Source: Cliona cf. orientalis (taxonomy: Eukaryota; Porifera; Demospongiae; Clionaida; Clionaidae). From it: DNA of 64,000 nucleotides. The stretch covers positions 8,820,899 through 8,884,898 of the forward strand of contig OZ005694.1 of NCBI GenBank assembly GCA_963930775.1, in the 5' to 3' direction. The position numbers and the translations under genes are program-made. This document shows, piece by piece, positions 33,589 to 47,300 of this stretch (position 1 is its first letter; the number at the start of each line of letters is the position of its first letter). Under the pieces are notes generated by a model. It had not been told where the DNA came from. It did no database searches and worked only from the letters and a program-made list of their open reading frames with translations.

Positions 33589-36517
33589 ATGGCAAGTCAG
33601 ACCGCAAACTTGGACTTAGATCGCATCGTCGGAGAGATTAATCCTAGTAGTCCAACAACGGCCCTTGTTCAAGCTGCACGTATACTTCACTACTGCGGGA
33701 AAAAGGACGACGATCTAAAATCAAAGCTTGAAGCTTGTGATACAGGTAAGCTTACTACGCAAAATTTAACCGTTTAATAATTAACGCGCGAATAATATTT
33801 CCGCGTCGCAGAAATTTCAGAGCTACAACGCCGCGGTCATGGCTCAATTCGTGTAAGCCTGAGTGTACGTATTCCATATAATATAATTTATCTATTCCAC
33901 ATCGGTGTAGTTGATCAATGATGCAATTCATGGTCCTATTGAATTGAGCCCTTTGATGCATAAAATCATCAATACACCTTCACCGACTCAAGGATATCAA
34001 ACAGTTAGGTTAGCAATACTTAAAATGACGATACGATTGATACCATCATAATAATCTTACAGGAGCAGCTAATTATGTATATCCAGGGGCAAATCATACC
34101 AGATTTGACCATTCTATTGGGTAAGAAAAATCAGGATATGGCTTGGCATTGGTTGCCATGGGACTCGGTCAATTTTTCTCTATATAGTGTATTCTATCTT
34201 GCTGGAGAATTCGCTCGACACCTACAAAGGCAGGCACAAGATGACTTTCCCTCAAAGCGTGAAACTTTGTTCACTAATGGAGAAGTTATCTGTGCTGAAA
34301 TAGCAGGACTTTGTCATGATTTAGGTGAGTAACTGTTTTATAAACTTAAGGCAATCATAGCTTTATGTCATAAGTACTATAATATCATAATGCTAGTTAT
34401 TGACAATTAATATAGGACATGGCCCTTTCTCTCACCTTTTTCAACATTATATCATGACACTGGAGGTAGGTTATGGCACCACATGATTGCAACACTACTA
34501 TATAATACTCAAACTAGTCAATGCATGTACTTGTCAATGATGTATACTCGTAGCATGAAGATCTTTCTGTGAGTATATTGAAGAAGCTGATGTCAGACAA
34601 CATCAACGTACTGGCGGAGTTTGTCTATTCAAAAGAGGGTCTGGGGATTAATGAATTTAAGCTGATAGAGCTCATGATTCAGCCACCAAGAATGGGCAAT
34701 AAACTTCCTGAACCATGGACAAAGAGAGAGTTTCTGTGTGAGGTTAGCTGATCATGCATGTACCTAGATACATGGCTATTGATGTTTTATTATTGATATT
34801 CAGATTGTTGCTAACAAGTCAACTGGTGTCGATGTTGATAAATGGGACTACTATGCCAGGGACTGTCATTATCTCGGAGTTACTAGTGATTTTCAAGCAA
34901 GGTAGACGTAGTTGAAACAACTTTACGTGGACATATCAAAAGCTATGAGAGTCATCATTTTTTTTCCTGACTGCATGGTGTGTAATAAAAGTAATGGCAT
35001 AGGATTGAGTGATAAGAAGCTGATATAAAGTAGAAATCTAGTATAATCTATAGTTACTGTATTACAAGCTGCATCAAATCGTAGATAATTTTGGGTGTGT
35101 ATCTAATACAGACGCTGCATGTTCCTTGGCCGAATAGTCGAGACCACTTCCGGTGATCACCATATTGCATTTTGTGACAAGGTAGTTATGTATACAACTA
35201 TAATATCATCACTCTAATATGACAGTTTTCTATCAATAACAAGGAGCTGGACAACATCTATGGAATGTTCCGGACACGAGCCATTCTCCATCAAAAGGCA
35301 TACCAACATAAGACAATCAAAGCTGTCGAAAGAATGTACGTACACAACTTACATTAATAGCGATAATTTGTATGCCGGACCTGGATAAACAAGTTGATAT
35401 ATATGCGATATTGTACCCGGTTCACTGCCACGGGGCATTTACTTTACTACAGGATTGCGGATGCTATTACTGAAGTACAAAATCTACCACTAATTCAGAT
35501 ACTGGGAAGGTAATGTAGATTACATGCTTCAGTGCTACTAATTGTATAGCTGCATGTAATTATAATTATATTATTATACTGCAGTGAAGTGGCTGTATCT
35601 ATTAAAACTGCTTTAGAAGAGGCTGAAAAAGGCCATCTTGGATCATACTTAGCAATAACTGACTCAATTCTTGGAGTAATAAAGTGTTGTCCAATGCTTT
35701 TAACAATGGATAAAGTATCTCTAATGAATGTACGACTGTATGATAACATATATTATTATACAAAAGCTAATACCGTATAAATATTATACACTGTACAGGC
35801 TAAAGACATACTAAGGAGAATCGAAGCAAGAGATTTGTATCATTGTTCTGGGAAAGTTCGAATTCCAAAGATTGGTAATGGAGGTAGTCTCTGGCGAGCG
35901 TTAATGGAAATTAGTAAACAGCCAGAGGGGGAGTCTATTAATGCATTCCTGACACCAGAGAAACAAACGACGATCAAAGAGAAACACCTTTGGGTCCCAG
36001 TGAGTGCAATATGCATGCAACATCCTGTATATAGTACAAGCATTATGCATGTGTGCATACAGATTGAGAAAATTAAACTCCCATCTGAAATGAATGACAA
36101 CCCAATCAATGGAATTCTCTTTTATAAGAAACCTAAGAGTGGAAATGATATAGAATTACTTACCAAGAGAGAAGTTCAAGAAATGGTATAATAATAATAA
36201 TATTATTATAGTGAACATTGAATCTAATAATTATTCATTTGCTCTTATCACATAATGTGCAGACATCATTATTAGTGGTTCCACAAGCCTTCATTGAATG
36301 CGAAGTTAGAGTATACGATAAGCGAAGATCAAAGGATCGTGCAAAGGATGATGAAGAAGCATTAAGGTATTATAATATAGTCGTATACATTAATTTTAGC
36401 TCTTAATAATAATGTTCATCATGCAGGGATGCTTTAATCAGCTGGAAAAGAAAAGCTGAAATAAAGCACAATGGAGCCAGTGGAACTAGCCATGCTATAG
36501 CTAACCATGCAGAATGA
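33589..36517 (+). CDS. SAMHD1: SAMHD1-like dNTP triphosphohydrolase 3, 5-bp deletion in HD exon
   Basis: About sixteen exons with the intron positions of gene 2. Exon 1 33589-33745 ([20 protein letters not shown]), exon 2 33812-33852, exon 3 33911-34008 ([11 protein letters not shown]), then [21 protein letters not shown]...[108 protein letters not shown], ending ANHAE at 36517. All family catalytic positions are kept. Exon 3 is 98 bp where gene 1 and gene 2 have 103: five bases are missing where paralogues read CCAGAGTTTCA, shifting the frame before the metal-site exons. Every other exon is clean, so the lesion is recent, allelic or an error. Confidence 0.87.
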
Positions 36518-37234
36518 AATCTGAGACTTAGTCTACAACTATATAGCAATTAATCTGATTTATAATAATATGCAATAATATATAATACTATTAATATAAT
36601 ATATAATTATGTACTATATACTACTGAAAAAATTATAGCTATATATATTGTAATGTTTGATACCATTTGATGCACTAATACAAATATTGACAAAATTAAT
36701 AATTAAAAAAAAAAAACAAGCCTATCTCAGACTGCATGCTATAGTACTTCTTGAAATTCTATAGACTTGTAATAATAATCAGGATCAGCAGATAACATGT
36801 GTGATATGCATATCCATGCATGTATGGTAATTGTTATAATAATTCTCTTCACTGGGTAACAGGTTGGTTCTTTAGAAAATCTCTTATCACCCTGTGAATT
36901 GCAACAGAGCATTGTTACAGTGACTGTATGGATTTTTGATTGTGCATGGATCCATATTATACTATAGGTGCATGTTGCACCAATCAGCTGCATGGCATTA
37001 ATAATTGCTGACTATTAAATTTTATGAACTCTATAGTAGCTACAATGTATAATTTTTGCCCAGATTCATTTGATAATAACTACGGTGTGGCAGCCAAAAC
37101 TGCCACAATTGGTATAATGCATATCCTGGTTGGTATATAATAATATTATTATAATATACTATATATAGCCGCTAAATTAAGTGCTGTAATACTTGAGGAG
37201 TTAATTAATATGATCATTGTAATGATGATTGAAC
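36518..37234. other. Convergent intergenic region, nothing recognised
   Basis: AT-rich spacer between the 3' ends of two convergent SAMHD1-like genes. No exon, repeat family or RNA gene recognised; short AATATTATTATA palindromes only. Confidence 0.5.
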
Positions 37235-40200
37235 TTACTCAATTATCCTTGAATCATGCTCCTCCCCCAAATCACTATAGACACTTTCCACTGAGATACA
37301 GAGAATTCTTTGGGCCGTACAAGGTCTGTAGTTGGCTCACGTATCTGCATGCATGCATGATTATTATCATTATTATTGCCAGGGTACTAGTTATTTTAAT
37401 AATTGCAAACCAGTGCAGTCTGTTCGCCAAGTTGTGCCGTCATAGGTGTCTGCTTTTCATAAAAGTACACTTTTCTCACAGGATCTTTCTGATTCAATCC
37501 TGCAGCCCCAGGTTGCTCATCGTCGCTAGTCTCCGATCCATACTTGTATTCTACCAGCTATTTAAAATTGAATAAAATCTTTAACTGGATTATCTATAAT
37601 ATTATAATAATATGCCATAGATGCATACATTTACAAATACAGATCGACGTGGTCTTGACCCCAGTTTCGTATCCAGTGCCACTTGTAGCTTACGATCACC
37701 GGCAGTGTGTAACAGTTTCATATCTGATTCGGAATCAGTCTATATTAAGTGCATGATTATAATAATTTACACAATACATAAGTTATACCACTCAGCAGCA
37801 CATGCACATGTACATACGCAGAAAATTATAGCTATAATACTCACAATCTCTTTTAAATTAACTTCGTGGAACATCTTTCTTTCAGATAAGCGAAGTAATA
37901 AACTCTGAGCCTATAATTATAGTACATGCATGAATTATTATAATTCATGCACGCAGATAATTGGTATCATGTCATCAATTTAATCTCATTCACAAACACT
38001 TACTTCTTTAAGGTTCTTGGAATCAGGAGCACTCAAACCTTTGGGGTTAGCCAGTTTGATGGCATATATAATGGAATCAGTCAATGCTAAAAACCCATCC
38101 AGTGATCCCGTTGAAGGATTCTTAATGTACTTTTGAGCATCTGACACTGCATCCAAGATACTCTTTTGCTTTGGCTTTTTACCTTTAATTACTGTGACCT
38201 TAACAACATTTGCTGCTAATGCAATTGCTCGGCACAGCCTGCATGCATGAAACATGATTGCATTATTATGAGCCTATAGCTAGTTAATTGCTCAAAATTC
38301 TGAATCATACATAAGCTCAGCAGCAATCTTGACTTTATGGTGTAGAGCTCTTTGAAAAAGGCTACAACGAGTGCGGAACATCCCGTATATGTTATTCATT
38401 TCCTGTTGATTGTCATGAGCATGCATAAAATAATTTTGAATCCATGCATACTTACCATAATACTATATGATAATATTATTATTATAGTTACCTTCATACG
38501 GAAGCATATCATCCACTTTCCTTCAACCATTATTACTCGGCTCATTGACATAAGGCGGCTGGAGAATTAATAGATGTTATTATTATTATTATCAGAATGA
38601 GCTAGAGTAATACACTATAATTATTATACTTGAAATCAAAATCATGAGCAACGCCAATGAAAAGACTATCTCTGGCAAAGTAGTCCCACTTGTCTACATC
38701 TATTCCACTGTACTTGTTCGCAACTATCTGCATTTAATTTGATAATGTTGTTATAATGGCATAAGTCTATATAGATCAGTCTATATAGAAAATACCTGAT
38801 ATAGAAAATCTTTATTTCTGTACTTCAATTTTTTGCCAACATCATAATGAATGAGCTCAGTGATAAAATCAATATCATCAGCAGAGATGTCATAGTCCTT
38901 AAATTCAGCTGATAACCTCAGTTTGTAAATCCTATCTTTGAACACTTTTTGTGACAACATTTCATGCTATGTGTATACATTAAAAAAAATAATGGAAAGA
39001 TGGACTGGTGCATTTTTATAGTATTGCATGCTTCAAGTATTTTTCATCAAATTAATGAAGGCATATACCTCCCATTTGGGCTCTAGCTTCCGCTTCTTTG
39101 GTGGTGGCTCTTCCGGATCCTCTCCATTCCGTTGTCTCTTTCTTGAATGAGTGCCTAATTTTCTGGGTGGCTTTCCATGCATGGGGTAATAGGTTGTTAA
39201 TGATACGACATTAATAATTCGTATTAAGTCTTGCTATACTTAAGATATACCTTCATCATTAAATTTTTAGGATACTCCAATTTGAGTTGTTTATACACTC
39301 CGTATTCAAACATATGAGAAAAGGGACCGTGACCTATAATAATAATTAGAAAATATTAAAGTACAATATACACACAATGCAACTACATAAAGTTTAACCA
39401 GTATACTAATGTTATATAGCAGTGATATACACAAGAAAAGCAATATTAATGATAAAGTATGTATATATAATTGCCACAAATCAAGGCATGAATAGCATAA
39501 CATAATAGCACACAAACTATTATTGTATTACTTATGCATGTAGCAACAAGTCCAATTCATTATACATGCATGAGTATGTGAACCTAGCCCAGGGCCAGGG
39601 CCAGGGCTTGGATGATCGATAGTCACATGACAGTTCAGTCCTTACACCTCATTCATGATCATGCTGTATAATAATATTAGTATGCTAAGTGTCTCTCGTG
39701 TTGTGAACTGTATACATGCTCTATAATGTCTATGAACATTGCATGAACTCCATGAACTAAGTACGGGGATAGTGATAACTCTAGCGACACGGGCTGGTTC
39801 ATTACACAATGTCATGCATATACAAAGAGCGTATATAATAATGCAAATGTAGAACTGATATATACCTAAATCGTGAATAAGTCCAGCAATTTCAACACAA
39901 AGGACATCCTTGTCTGTGATATTGAGTTCTGGCTGCTTTTTCTGTAGCGTTCGAGCAAATTCTCCCGCCAAATAGCACACACTGTAATAATGAATTATAA
40001 TAGTTAGCTATATGCATATTCAAGTTTATATATTATAGCCTATAGGGTCTTACCCAATAGAATGTTCAAATCTAGTGTGCCTAGCATTAGGGTACACATA
40101 ATGAACACCACCTATATTCGGTAAGTGATAACATAGTTGCATGCACGAGTATCGGGATTCTCGTACACAGAGTATTAATTTTGATCATTATATATATATA

Positions 40201-40917
40201 TATAACTGTTAGTCAATTGCAATAATATAGATGCAGCTTACTAAGTTGCTTAATATCATTCAGTCGATGGAACTCTGGTGTATCAATAATTTTACACAGC
40301 AAAGGATGCAGCTCAATTGTGCCATGGATGGGATCATTGAATCTCTGCAATACATGAGTGATGTGTCTATAGACATGGAAATAGATTCAGGCTAGAATCA
40401 ACTTACCCTATACTTTTCTTTCTGAAGGGATTTCAAAGCGGGGAGTATATACATCGACCAATAATCATTGTCTTTGGATAGCCACTTTGTAGGCTTTTTA
40501 CTTGAAAGAACGTATTTGCATAAGCGAGTTCCTTAAAGGATACAAAAAGCGACATTATTTGAGCGAAAAAATTTTAATTATGCGAATCGGCCCTCTTGAA
40601 AAATTTACGCGAACTTTTTTTTTTTTGCGATATAAAATTATGCGATTTGCGCCAATGCTAGAACATTGTATACTGAGAGACTGTACCAAAATGGAGTCTA
40701 CGATCATGCTGCAGCCGGGCCCGGGACCTCCGTCACGAATCATGCCCGAGCTAATAATTTTACTAAGATGGTAGCTATCCGAGTATATACCTTTTTGATC
40801 CTTCGGCAGCTTTTCAAATTCAGCTTTCACAGCAGCTCTCTTAGACCTCGTGACGGTAGGATCGATTATTTTCCATACATCCTCCCTCTTCCATTCGTAA
40901 AAAAAATCCGTCATCAT
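37235..40917 (-). CDS. SAMHD1: SAMHD1-like dNTP triphosphohydrolase 4, divergent, with basic insert
   Basis: Divergent paralogue. Exon 1 40791-40917 ([16 protein letters not shown]), exon 2 40407-40531 ([14 protein letters not shown]), then INDPIHG-like [91 protein letters not shown], and a C-terminal lobe with [12 protein letters not shown], ending SRIIE at 37235. The H, HD, His and D catalytic positions are all present. The exon at about 39070-39170 encodes an insert absent from its paralogues, rich in Arg/Lys ([22 protein letters not shown]), which resembles a nuclear localisation signal. An in-frame upstream ATG at 40959 would add a second basic cluster (PRKKKRW). Borders of the last four exons (37.2-37.9 kb) are less certain. 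Confidence 0.85.
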
Positions 40918-41030
40918 GCGGCAATGCCAACGTTTTTTTTTCCGCGGCTGCAGATTCAACGATTACTGTACTATCGTCACCGGAAGTTTATAGTGTCTCA
41001 CAGGATATAATATTATACGTAATTAACCCT

Positions 41031-41879
41031 CGGCGCATGCGCGAGGGGTACGGTAGTCGTTCTGTGTGTGTGTCTGTGTGTGTGTGTGTGTGTGTGTGTC
41101 TGTTACTGCGCTAGCTGCTACATACCTACTTTATACGCTGAAAACAAGGTGCCATTAGGCTTTTCGTGGTAGTTTCAAGATCTGAATTGTGTGGATTTCG
41201 TTGAAAACGCTTCGTTCAAAAGTTCTGGCGACATTTGCTGACCACCATGGCCTTCTTCGCTTCTTGACGAGCTCTCGATCGATGAAAAAGATAGCGATGG
41301 CTTCATTAATTTTCAAGATTAGTAGTGTGTAGCTGTAGCGATAGTTCTTGTAATGCACCTATCAATGCAAATCCCCACCCACCCCCCTCCCGGGCATGGG
41401 TGGGGATTTGCTACGGAGGGGGTGAAAAAGACGCTCCCCGGGGGGCAAATATTTTGGCAAATAACCCTAGTACAAGTATACGGAGCATGTAATACACGAT
41501 ACTCTGAGTATACAAAAGCACCACCCCTGGGGCAGGACTTGAGGATCAAGAGATGCTCAAATCCCCACTTGTGCCCGGGAGGGGGTGGGTGGGGATTTGC
41601 ATTGATAGGTGCGTAACTTAACTGACTCGTCACAGATCACAGTAGGCTATCAACTACGCTTCTTGGCTTTACTTTGTATGTACTAGATCTGCTGATCTGG
41701 CATGCACGTGGTACTATTACGTAATTGCATGCAATCCGTATAACTGCATTCTTGTGGTTACTCTCTACAACTGTTGACTATATACTTAGTAGAGCTACTG
41801 TACAGTGTTATTTTGCAATATGCAGACTAGCCTGGTTGCAAGGCTATACAGACTAGCTATTGCTCTTGCGCCGAGGGTT
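41031..41879. repeat. GCGCATGCGC-end repeat, second copy, carrying a nested MITE
   Basis: The left end AACCCTCGGCGCATGCGCGA (41034) and the first ~270 bp match the 7158-7465 element in reverse orientation; a GT run sits at 41060-41100. TGCGCCGAGGGTT near 41866-41878 may be the other end, with the MITE 41355-41612 inserted between. No coding frame. Confidence 0.55.
41355..41612. mobile_element. MITE with about 45-bp G/C-rich inverted ends
   Basis: The ends GCACCTATCAATGCAAATCC and GGATTTGCATTGATAGGTGC are exact inverses, followed inward by CCCACCCACC / GGGGTGGGTGGGG and CCCGGG. Interior about 160 bp, non-coding. Confidence 0.9.
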
Positions 41880-42529
41880 TTGCACTATAGTGCTTCATTA
41901 TTATACGTACGCATGGCATAATCTGAGGCACGTGCTGAAGAAGTGCTCGTGCAGTCGTTAACGTTGCACACCATATAGAATTGATGCAGAAGCAGCGAAA
42001 CCTATACTAATCAAGTTTATTTATTAACCATTTTGAAAAACGCAAAATTAATGGTTATTATAATAAACTCTGCTATGTAGCTATAGCTAAGAGCTATTAC
42101 CATACTACTGATGAGTGCTGATTCATGCATGGTAGCTACAATTAATTATAAGGCTGACTCTGACTTAAACCATTTATAGTCACAATGTCATGCATATAAT
42201 AATATTGTGTAATACGCGCACATGCATGCAATTGTCAATCATGGTAGACTATATTATTGATCATCCTTTAATCGTTATAGTTCCCTGGATCTATAGCATG
42301 CATGCAGTCTGAGATTCTTAGCTCTAGCTACGCTACTGGTTGAGCAAGAATCCAAATGGGTGTGGATCCATTTACAAGTTTTTAACAAAAAAAAAAGATG
42401 AAAAGGAACACTAAAAGTCTTTAGTTTGGATCCCAGTGCATGAGTGCAATAACTATTTGCGGCATGATAATTCCAGTCCAGATATATTATACACAGATCT
42501 TGAAACTTCCATCTGTCTGTGAGAGGTTG

Positions 42530-43000
42530 AAAGATAATTAATTGACAACATTATATATCTTTTACAAAAAGCCTAAAGATGGTGATAATTACTAGCTATA
42601 TCTATAGATATGCTTGAAAAAAAAAAACAGCACTAGACGTTCAAGAGATGGTATAATGAACTGAATAATATCTATAAGCCTGATACATTATAATATTATG
42701 CAGAAATCTTATTGGTGGTTCCACAAGCGTTTGTTGAGTGTGATTCAGAAGCTTAGTGATAAACGAGAGTTAAAGGATCGCATAAAGGATGACCGAGATG
42801 TGCACTAGTCTTGTGCCCAGCCCCCTTTCTCTCCATGCATGTGCGTGAAAGGGCTAGACTAGAATCTGATGTGCACCAGAACCTACCGTATAATAATAAA
42901 CTTAATAATATGCAATGAGACAATTTATGCATCATAAATCATTTCATACAGCAATGCTTTAATCAAGTAGAAAACAAACTTAATGACGCACACATGTATG
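42530..43000 (+). pseudogene. Decayed SAMHD1-like C-terminal fragment
   Basis: Remnants of the last exons in order: a degraded NNFYKKPKDGD-like stretch (about 42565-42590), VQEMV (near 42650), [14 protein letters not shown] (42703-42745), then a stop and DKRELKDRIKDDRD (42757-42800), and a trace of the final exon near 42955. Closest to gene 3. Interrupted by a TAGTCTTG-type foldback at 42809-42863. Not functional. Confidence 0.75.
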
Positions 43001-43194
43001 ATAATTAAATCAAGCAACCCTGCATGTCCTCTATACTATAGCTATTATATTAAAATCTAAGATTTGAATAACACATGGATGTGTTTCACTGTGTGAAGAC
43101 TTCAGTGTAGCTTATTAATTAACTCCTATAATATAATAATATTATTGTAGATCTATTATAGACAAAGCGCATGATACACAGATGGGCGTGGAAA

Positions 43195-43307
43195 TACGCG
43201 GACGTTGCATGAACGTTGTATGACGCGCGCGCATAAATATTCGCGCAATCATCAAATTCGTGGTATTGCTCTGAAAGTTATGGTATAGTTTTTCTGAATA
43301 TAGTTTC
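43195..43307 (+). promoter_or_regulatory. Putative promoter of SAMHD1-like gene 5
   Basis: GC-rich patch (GACGCGCGCGC, 43222-43232) directly followed by a TATA-like ATAAATATT (43233-43241), about 70 bp before the ATG. Position and composition only. Confidence 0.35.
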
Positions 43308-46300
43308 ATGATGTTTGCACGTTTCAGAACAGTATTAAGAGCAGCTAATTATGAATTTGGCGGCTCTCGGCGGATTCCTCGCACCAGCGCTAGCACTAGT
43401 AGTGGCGGGAACACGCGCCAAGTAGCCACTACTAGTGCAGCGCTGCTTGCAGTTGGTGCTGTTGGAACGGTCACTTTGTACAAGTTGACTACATCTTCCA
43501 AGCGTTTCGATGGCTATAGCTTAAGCAGCTACTTTTCAGAGTTGTTGCAGCAAATTTCTCCATGTACGGTGGCCCTCACGACGGCTTTGTATACTATATG
43601 ATAATAATTAATATGTGACCGATGTAGCATTTGGACTCAGTCATGTCTCAGCCAAAGAGAAGCCCACATGTGCAGAAACTAAGAACCTCAGCCTTAAAGA
43701 GCTCCAAGCTCGGGCTGAGAGCATATTGGATTATTGCATGGACTGAGCAAGTGTTGATAAAGATAAAAAAGATAAAATTATTGAAGAGTTGACCAAATAC
43801 CTGGATCGTAAGTGCAGAGCATGCAGCTTGCAGCTATATAGTATAGTATAAAACAATAATGACATAACATTGTATGGTATGTTATCTAGAGAAAAAGAAA
43901 GGATCAGGAGGGACAACTGAGACCGAAAAGCATGTAATTTTAAACATTCACAGCAGCCAAATTGCAGGCATAATTATTCTCAATTATATTTTATTATTTA
44001 ATTTTTACAGCTTATCAACGATGCAATTCATGGACCAATTGAGTTGAGTCCTCTTCTCTATCAAATTATCAACACACCAGAGTTTCATAGACTCAAGGAT
44101 CTCCGGCAACTTGGTACATTTATTTATATGCAGCATATAGTACCCGCGGTCCAGTAATTATTTTACGATCTATGCATGCATGACATTGTTTATATTATAG
44201 GAGCAACTCACTATGTTTATCCTGGTGCTAACCATACAAGATTTGAACACTCTATTGGGTGAGCAATAAATATTGTAGCAGCTAACTTTAACAATGTTAT
44301 TATTATTATTCATGATGAACTCTTTCAATCATTATGACATATATAGAGTGGCCTATGTTGCTAGAAGATTTGCACAATCTTTACAACAGCAGTTGAAGAA
44401 AGATAGAAAAAGGGCACCAGAGGATGATAAAACAATGTATGAATTTGATGATGAGGAAGTCCTATGTGCAGAAATTGCTGGACTCTGCCACGACCTCGGT
44501 ATAATTATCATGCATCTTGCATGCCACAATTATGCGTGTATGCATGCATGATAATAATATAATATTATTATTGTAATCAAATGCAGGACATGGTCCATTT
44601 TCACACATGTTTGAAAAAGTCATGAAGGAGAAGCTAAAAGTAAGCATTATTATAATCATATTATAGCACGTGCACGATATTTTTGTTAGTACTGATAGGC
44701 TGCAGGCATATTATCTATATTAAATTTTATAGATAGAAGTGCATCATGAACAGCTGTCGGTGCTGATCTTTAAGCGAATGTTCTATAGTAAAAAAATTCA
44801 AAACTTTTGGCTGAATTTGTTTCAGAAGGTCTTACAGAAGATCACGTCAGCCTTATTGGAAACATGATTAACCCACCTTCCATTGAGGAACGTGATAAAC
44901 GATTATTCCTTTATGAGGTATAATAATAATTATCAAAATTTAATTTAATATCCATGGAATGCATAATGAATGTCATTGACTTATTTTAAGATTGTTGCTA
45001 ACAAAGACACTGGAATCGATGTTGATAAGTGGGACTATTATCAAAGAGACTGCCATTATCTTGGAATACTGCAAGACTTTCAGTGGAGGTATATATACAG
45101 TAACTTGCAATTGAAGCTATAATTACTTTTATTAATTAGCTACTACTAACTTGTGTTAATAATAGTACCACCCGGAGAGGTTTTGGAAAATTTTTGTATG
45201 CATGCATGCTTATTATATAACTTTAATTATAAACATCTCCAGGAGGACCATGTTACTTGGTCGCATTGTAGTGACACCTGATGGCTACAAAGGGAAAAAT
45301 CAATTACGCATTGGCTTCAGGGACAAGGTATAGTCATTATGACATTGTATTGATAGCTATATAATAATTTGAGGGTTATCAAAATAATAATAGGAAATGG
45401 AGAATCTATATGGAATGTTTCGGACACGGGCCAACATTCATCGCAAAGCCTGCCAGCATAAGACTATCAAGGCTGTGGAGAGAATGTATACTATGCTAGC
45501 TATACAACTGCATGCATGCATGCAAATAGAGCTCCGGCATGCAGTATTGCCCAATATTCTAATCATGAATGCATGCATGTTGATTCATACTATAGGTTTA
45601 TAGAGGCCATGGATCATATCCAGGACTTACAAGTTATTTGGGTACCAAGGTAAATCAAGTTTATATTTAATGTGACACAATTATTATTATTATCATGCAT
45701 GCAGTACTAGTGATACAGAGTCTATAAGGGCACTTTTAAATCAGTCAAACAAGCTGTTGATTTAGCTAAAAAAGCAGTAGAGGGAAACGATCCTGACAAG
45801 CTGTCTTGGTACTTGGCTATGACCGACTCTCTTGTTGGCAATATTATGAGTGCTGATGCACGCACAGAATCAGAGCAAAAGAAACTTGATAAGGTATTAT
45901 TAGGAATGCATGAGCATGCATGCACATGTGCACATTATTATGTATTATACACAATTATTAGGCTAAAAAACTTCTCACAAGAGTAGAAGAAAGAGACCTA
46001 TATACTTGTTCAGCGAAGAAAAGAGTTCCTAGATATTTTCATCCAATGGAATTTTTGCCTGATCATCCCTCATATGTCTACTGTCAGTCATGTATTAAGG
46101 CACTTCAAGAAGACAAAGATCTTGAAATCATAGCTTCCCTTTATGATGAACCTGAGAAATGTCTCAAATTCGAAAAATTGGTCCATGCTGAATTGTTGAA
46201 TGAAAAACAAAGTGTCATTACAAAAGAGAATATTTGGGTTGAGGTGACACAATAAGTACTATATATAGTATTTTAGCTGATAATGTTATTATAATATGTT

Positions 46301-46819
46301 CATGCATGGAATACTGATACAGGTTGTAAAGATCAAATATCCATCAGAAAAAGCAAATAATCCAGTTGATGAAGTATTGTTCTATAAGAAAGCTAAAACT
46401 CAAAACGACCTTCCCACAACTCTTTCGAAAAAGTTTGCTCAGAGAAAGGTAGATCTTGTATGCATATAATAGTTAATAATATTATTATATTATTATAATA
46501 ATACGCAGTACGCATGGAAGAAACTGAAACTGTACCATATTATATAATAATATTATGATTGCACATGCAGGCCTCTATGATTTGTGTGCCCCAAGCCTTT
46601 ATTGAGTATGAATTAAGAGTATATGATAAACGCAGCAGAGCTGAGCGAAATGAGAGCCACCAAAAAGCATTAAAGTGAGTTGTACATACTAATACCCTAT
46701 AATTATAACCTATAATATAACACTTTCAATATTAAAAATACAGGAGCGCTTTGGAAAAGGCATGGAAAGCTTGGCCTCAGAAAGACTGCATGGACAAGTG
46801 CAATAACGTACCCAAATGA
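43308..46819 (+). CDS. SAMHD1: SAMHD1-like dNTP triphosphohydrolase 5 with mitochondrial-type presequence
   Basis: Exon 1 (43308-43563) encodes an Arg/Ser-rich, acid-poor start ([20 protein letters not shown]) and a hydrophobic stretch [17 protein letters not shown], the pattern of a mitochondrial presequence plus membrane anchor. It splices in phase to exon 2 (43628-43807), which holds the array's N-terminal module ([10 protein letters not shown]). Later exons give [107 protein letters not shown], ending VPK at 46819. Catalytic residues are complete. Two lesions: an in-frame TGA at 43744-43746 in exon 2, and a one-base loss in an A-run near 44793-44799 between FKRMFYSKK and [10 protein letters not shown]. 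The A-run error is a likely assembly artefact; the TGA is harder to dismiss. The exon before the final lobe adds a CXXC-containing segment (YVYCQSC). Confidence 0.85.
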
Positions 46820-47300
46820 TCATAATGCTATAGTCCTAGTTAGTATTATAATAGTGAACAAATTTGTGACTACATTAAACTTCAGTTTTAGCTAACTATA
46901 GCTACAGGTACGTAGCCTAGTCTTATTAGCATTTATATATAATACTAGTTTCAAATTTATTAAATTTTTTCCTTGTAAGTTCTAATAGCATGGAGGGTAT
47001 ACAATAAATTAATATAATATTATAGTGATCACATTATTGTTCACTGCATGCTGCCAGGCTACAGCTGTAAGTGTACACTGTATTCAGTATACTCTTGCGC
47101 TATATAGCTACTCTCCATGCTGGACTATAGCTTCTTCACGTTCTCCACCATACACGCATAGTCCACCGTGGCATTAATTTTGCTGACTGTGCTCTTACAG
47201 GCATTCTCATAAAGGAAAGTTGCATTGTTACTCGCGATCACATATAAGATTCTATGTAATACCTGTATAGCTACTATAATACTATACATTGTGTATAGCT

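Noticed and set aside
41340-41633. Glycine/proline-rich frames on both strands
   Set aside because: Both are translations of the inverted G/C-rich ends of the MITE at 41355-41612.
45697-45730. Apparent frameshift before the YKGTFKSVK exon of SAMHD1-like gene 5
   Set aside because: Using the acceptor GATACAG at 45712-45718 restores phase, so no lesion is needed.
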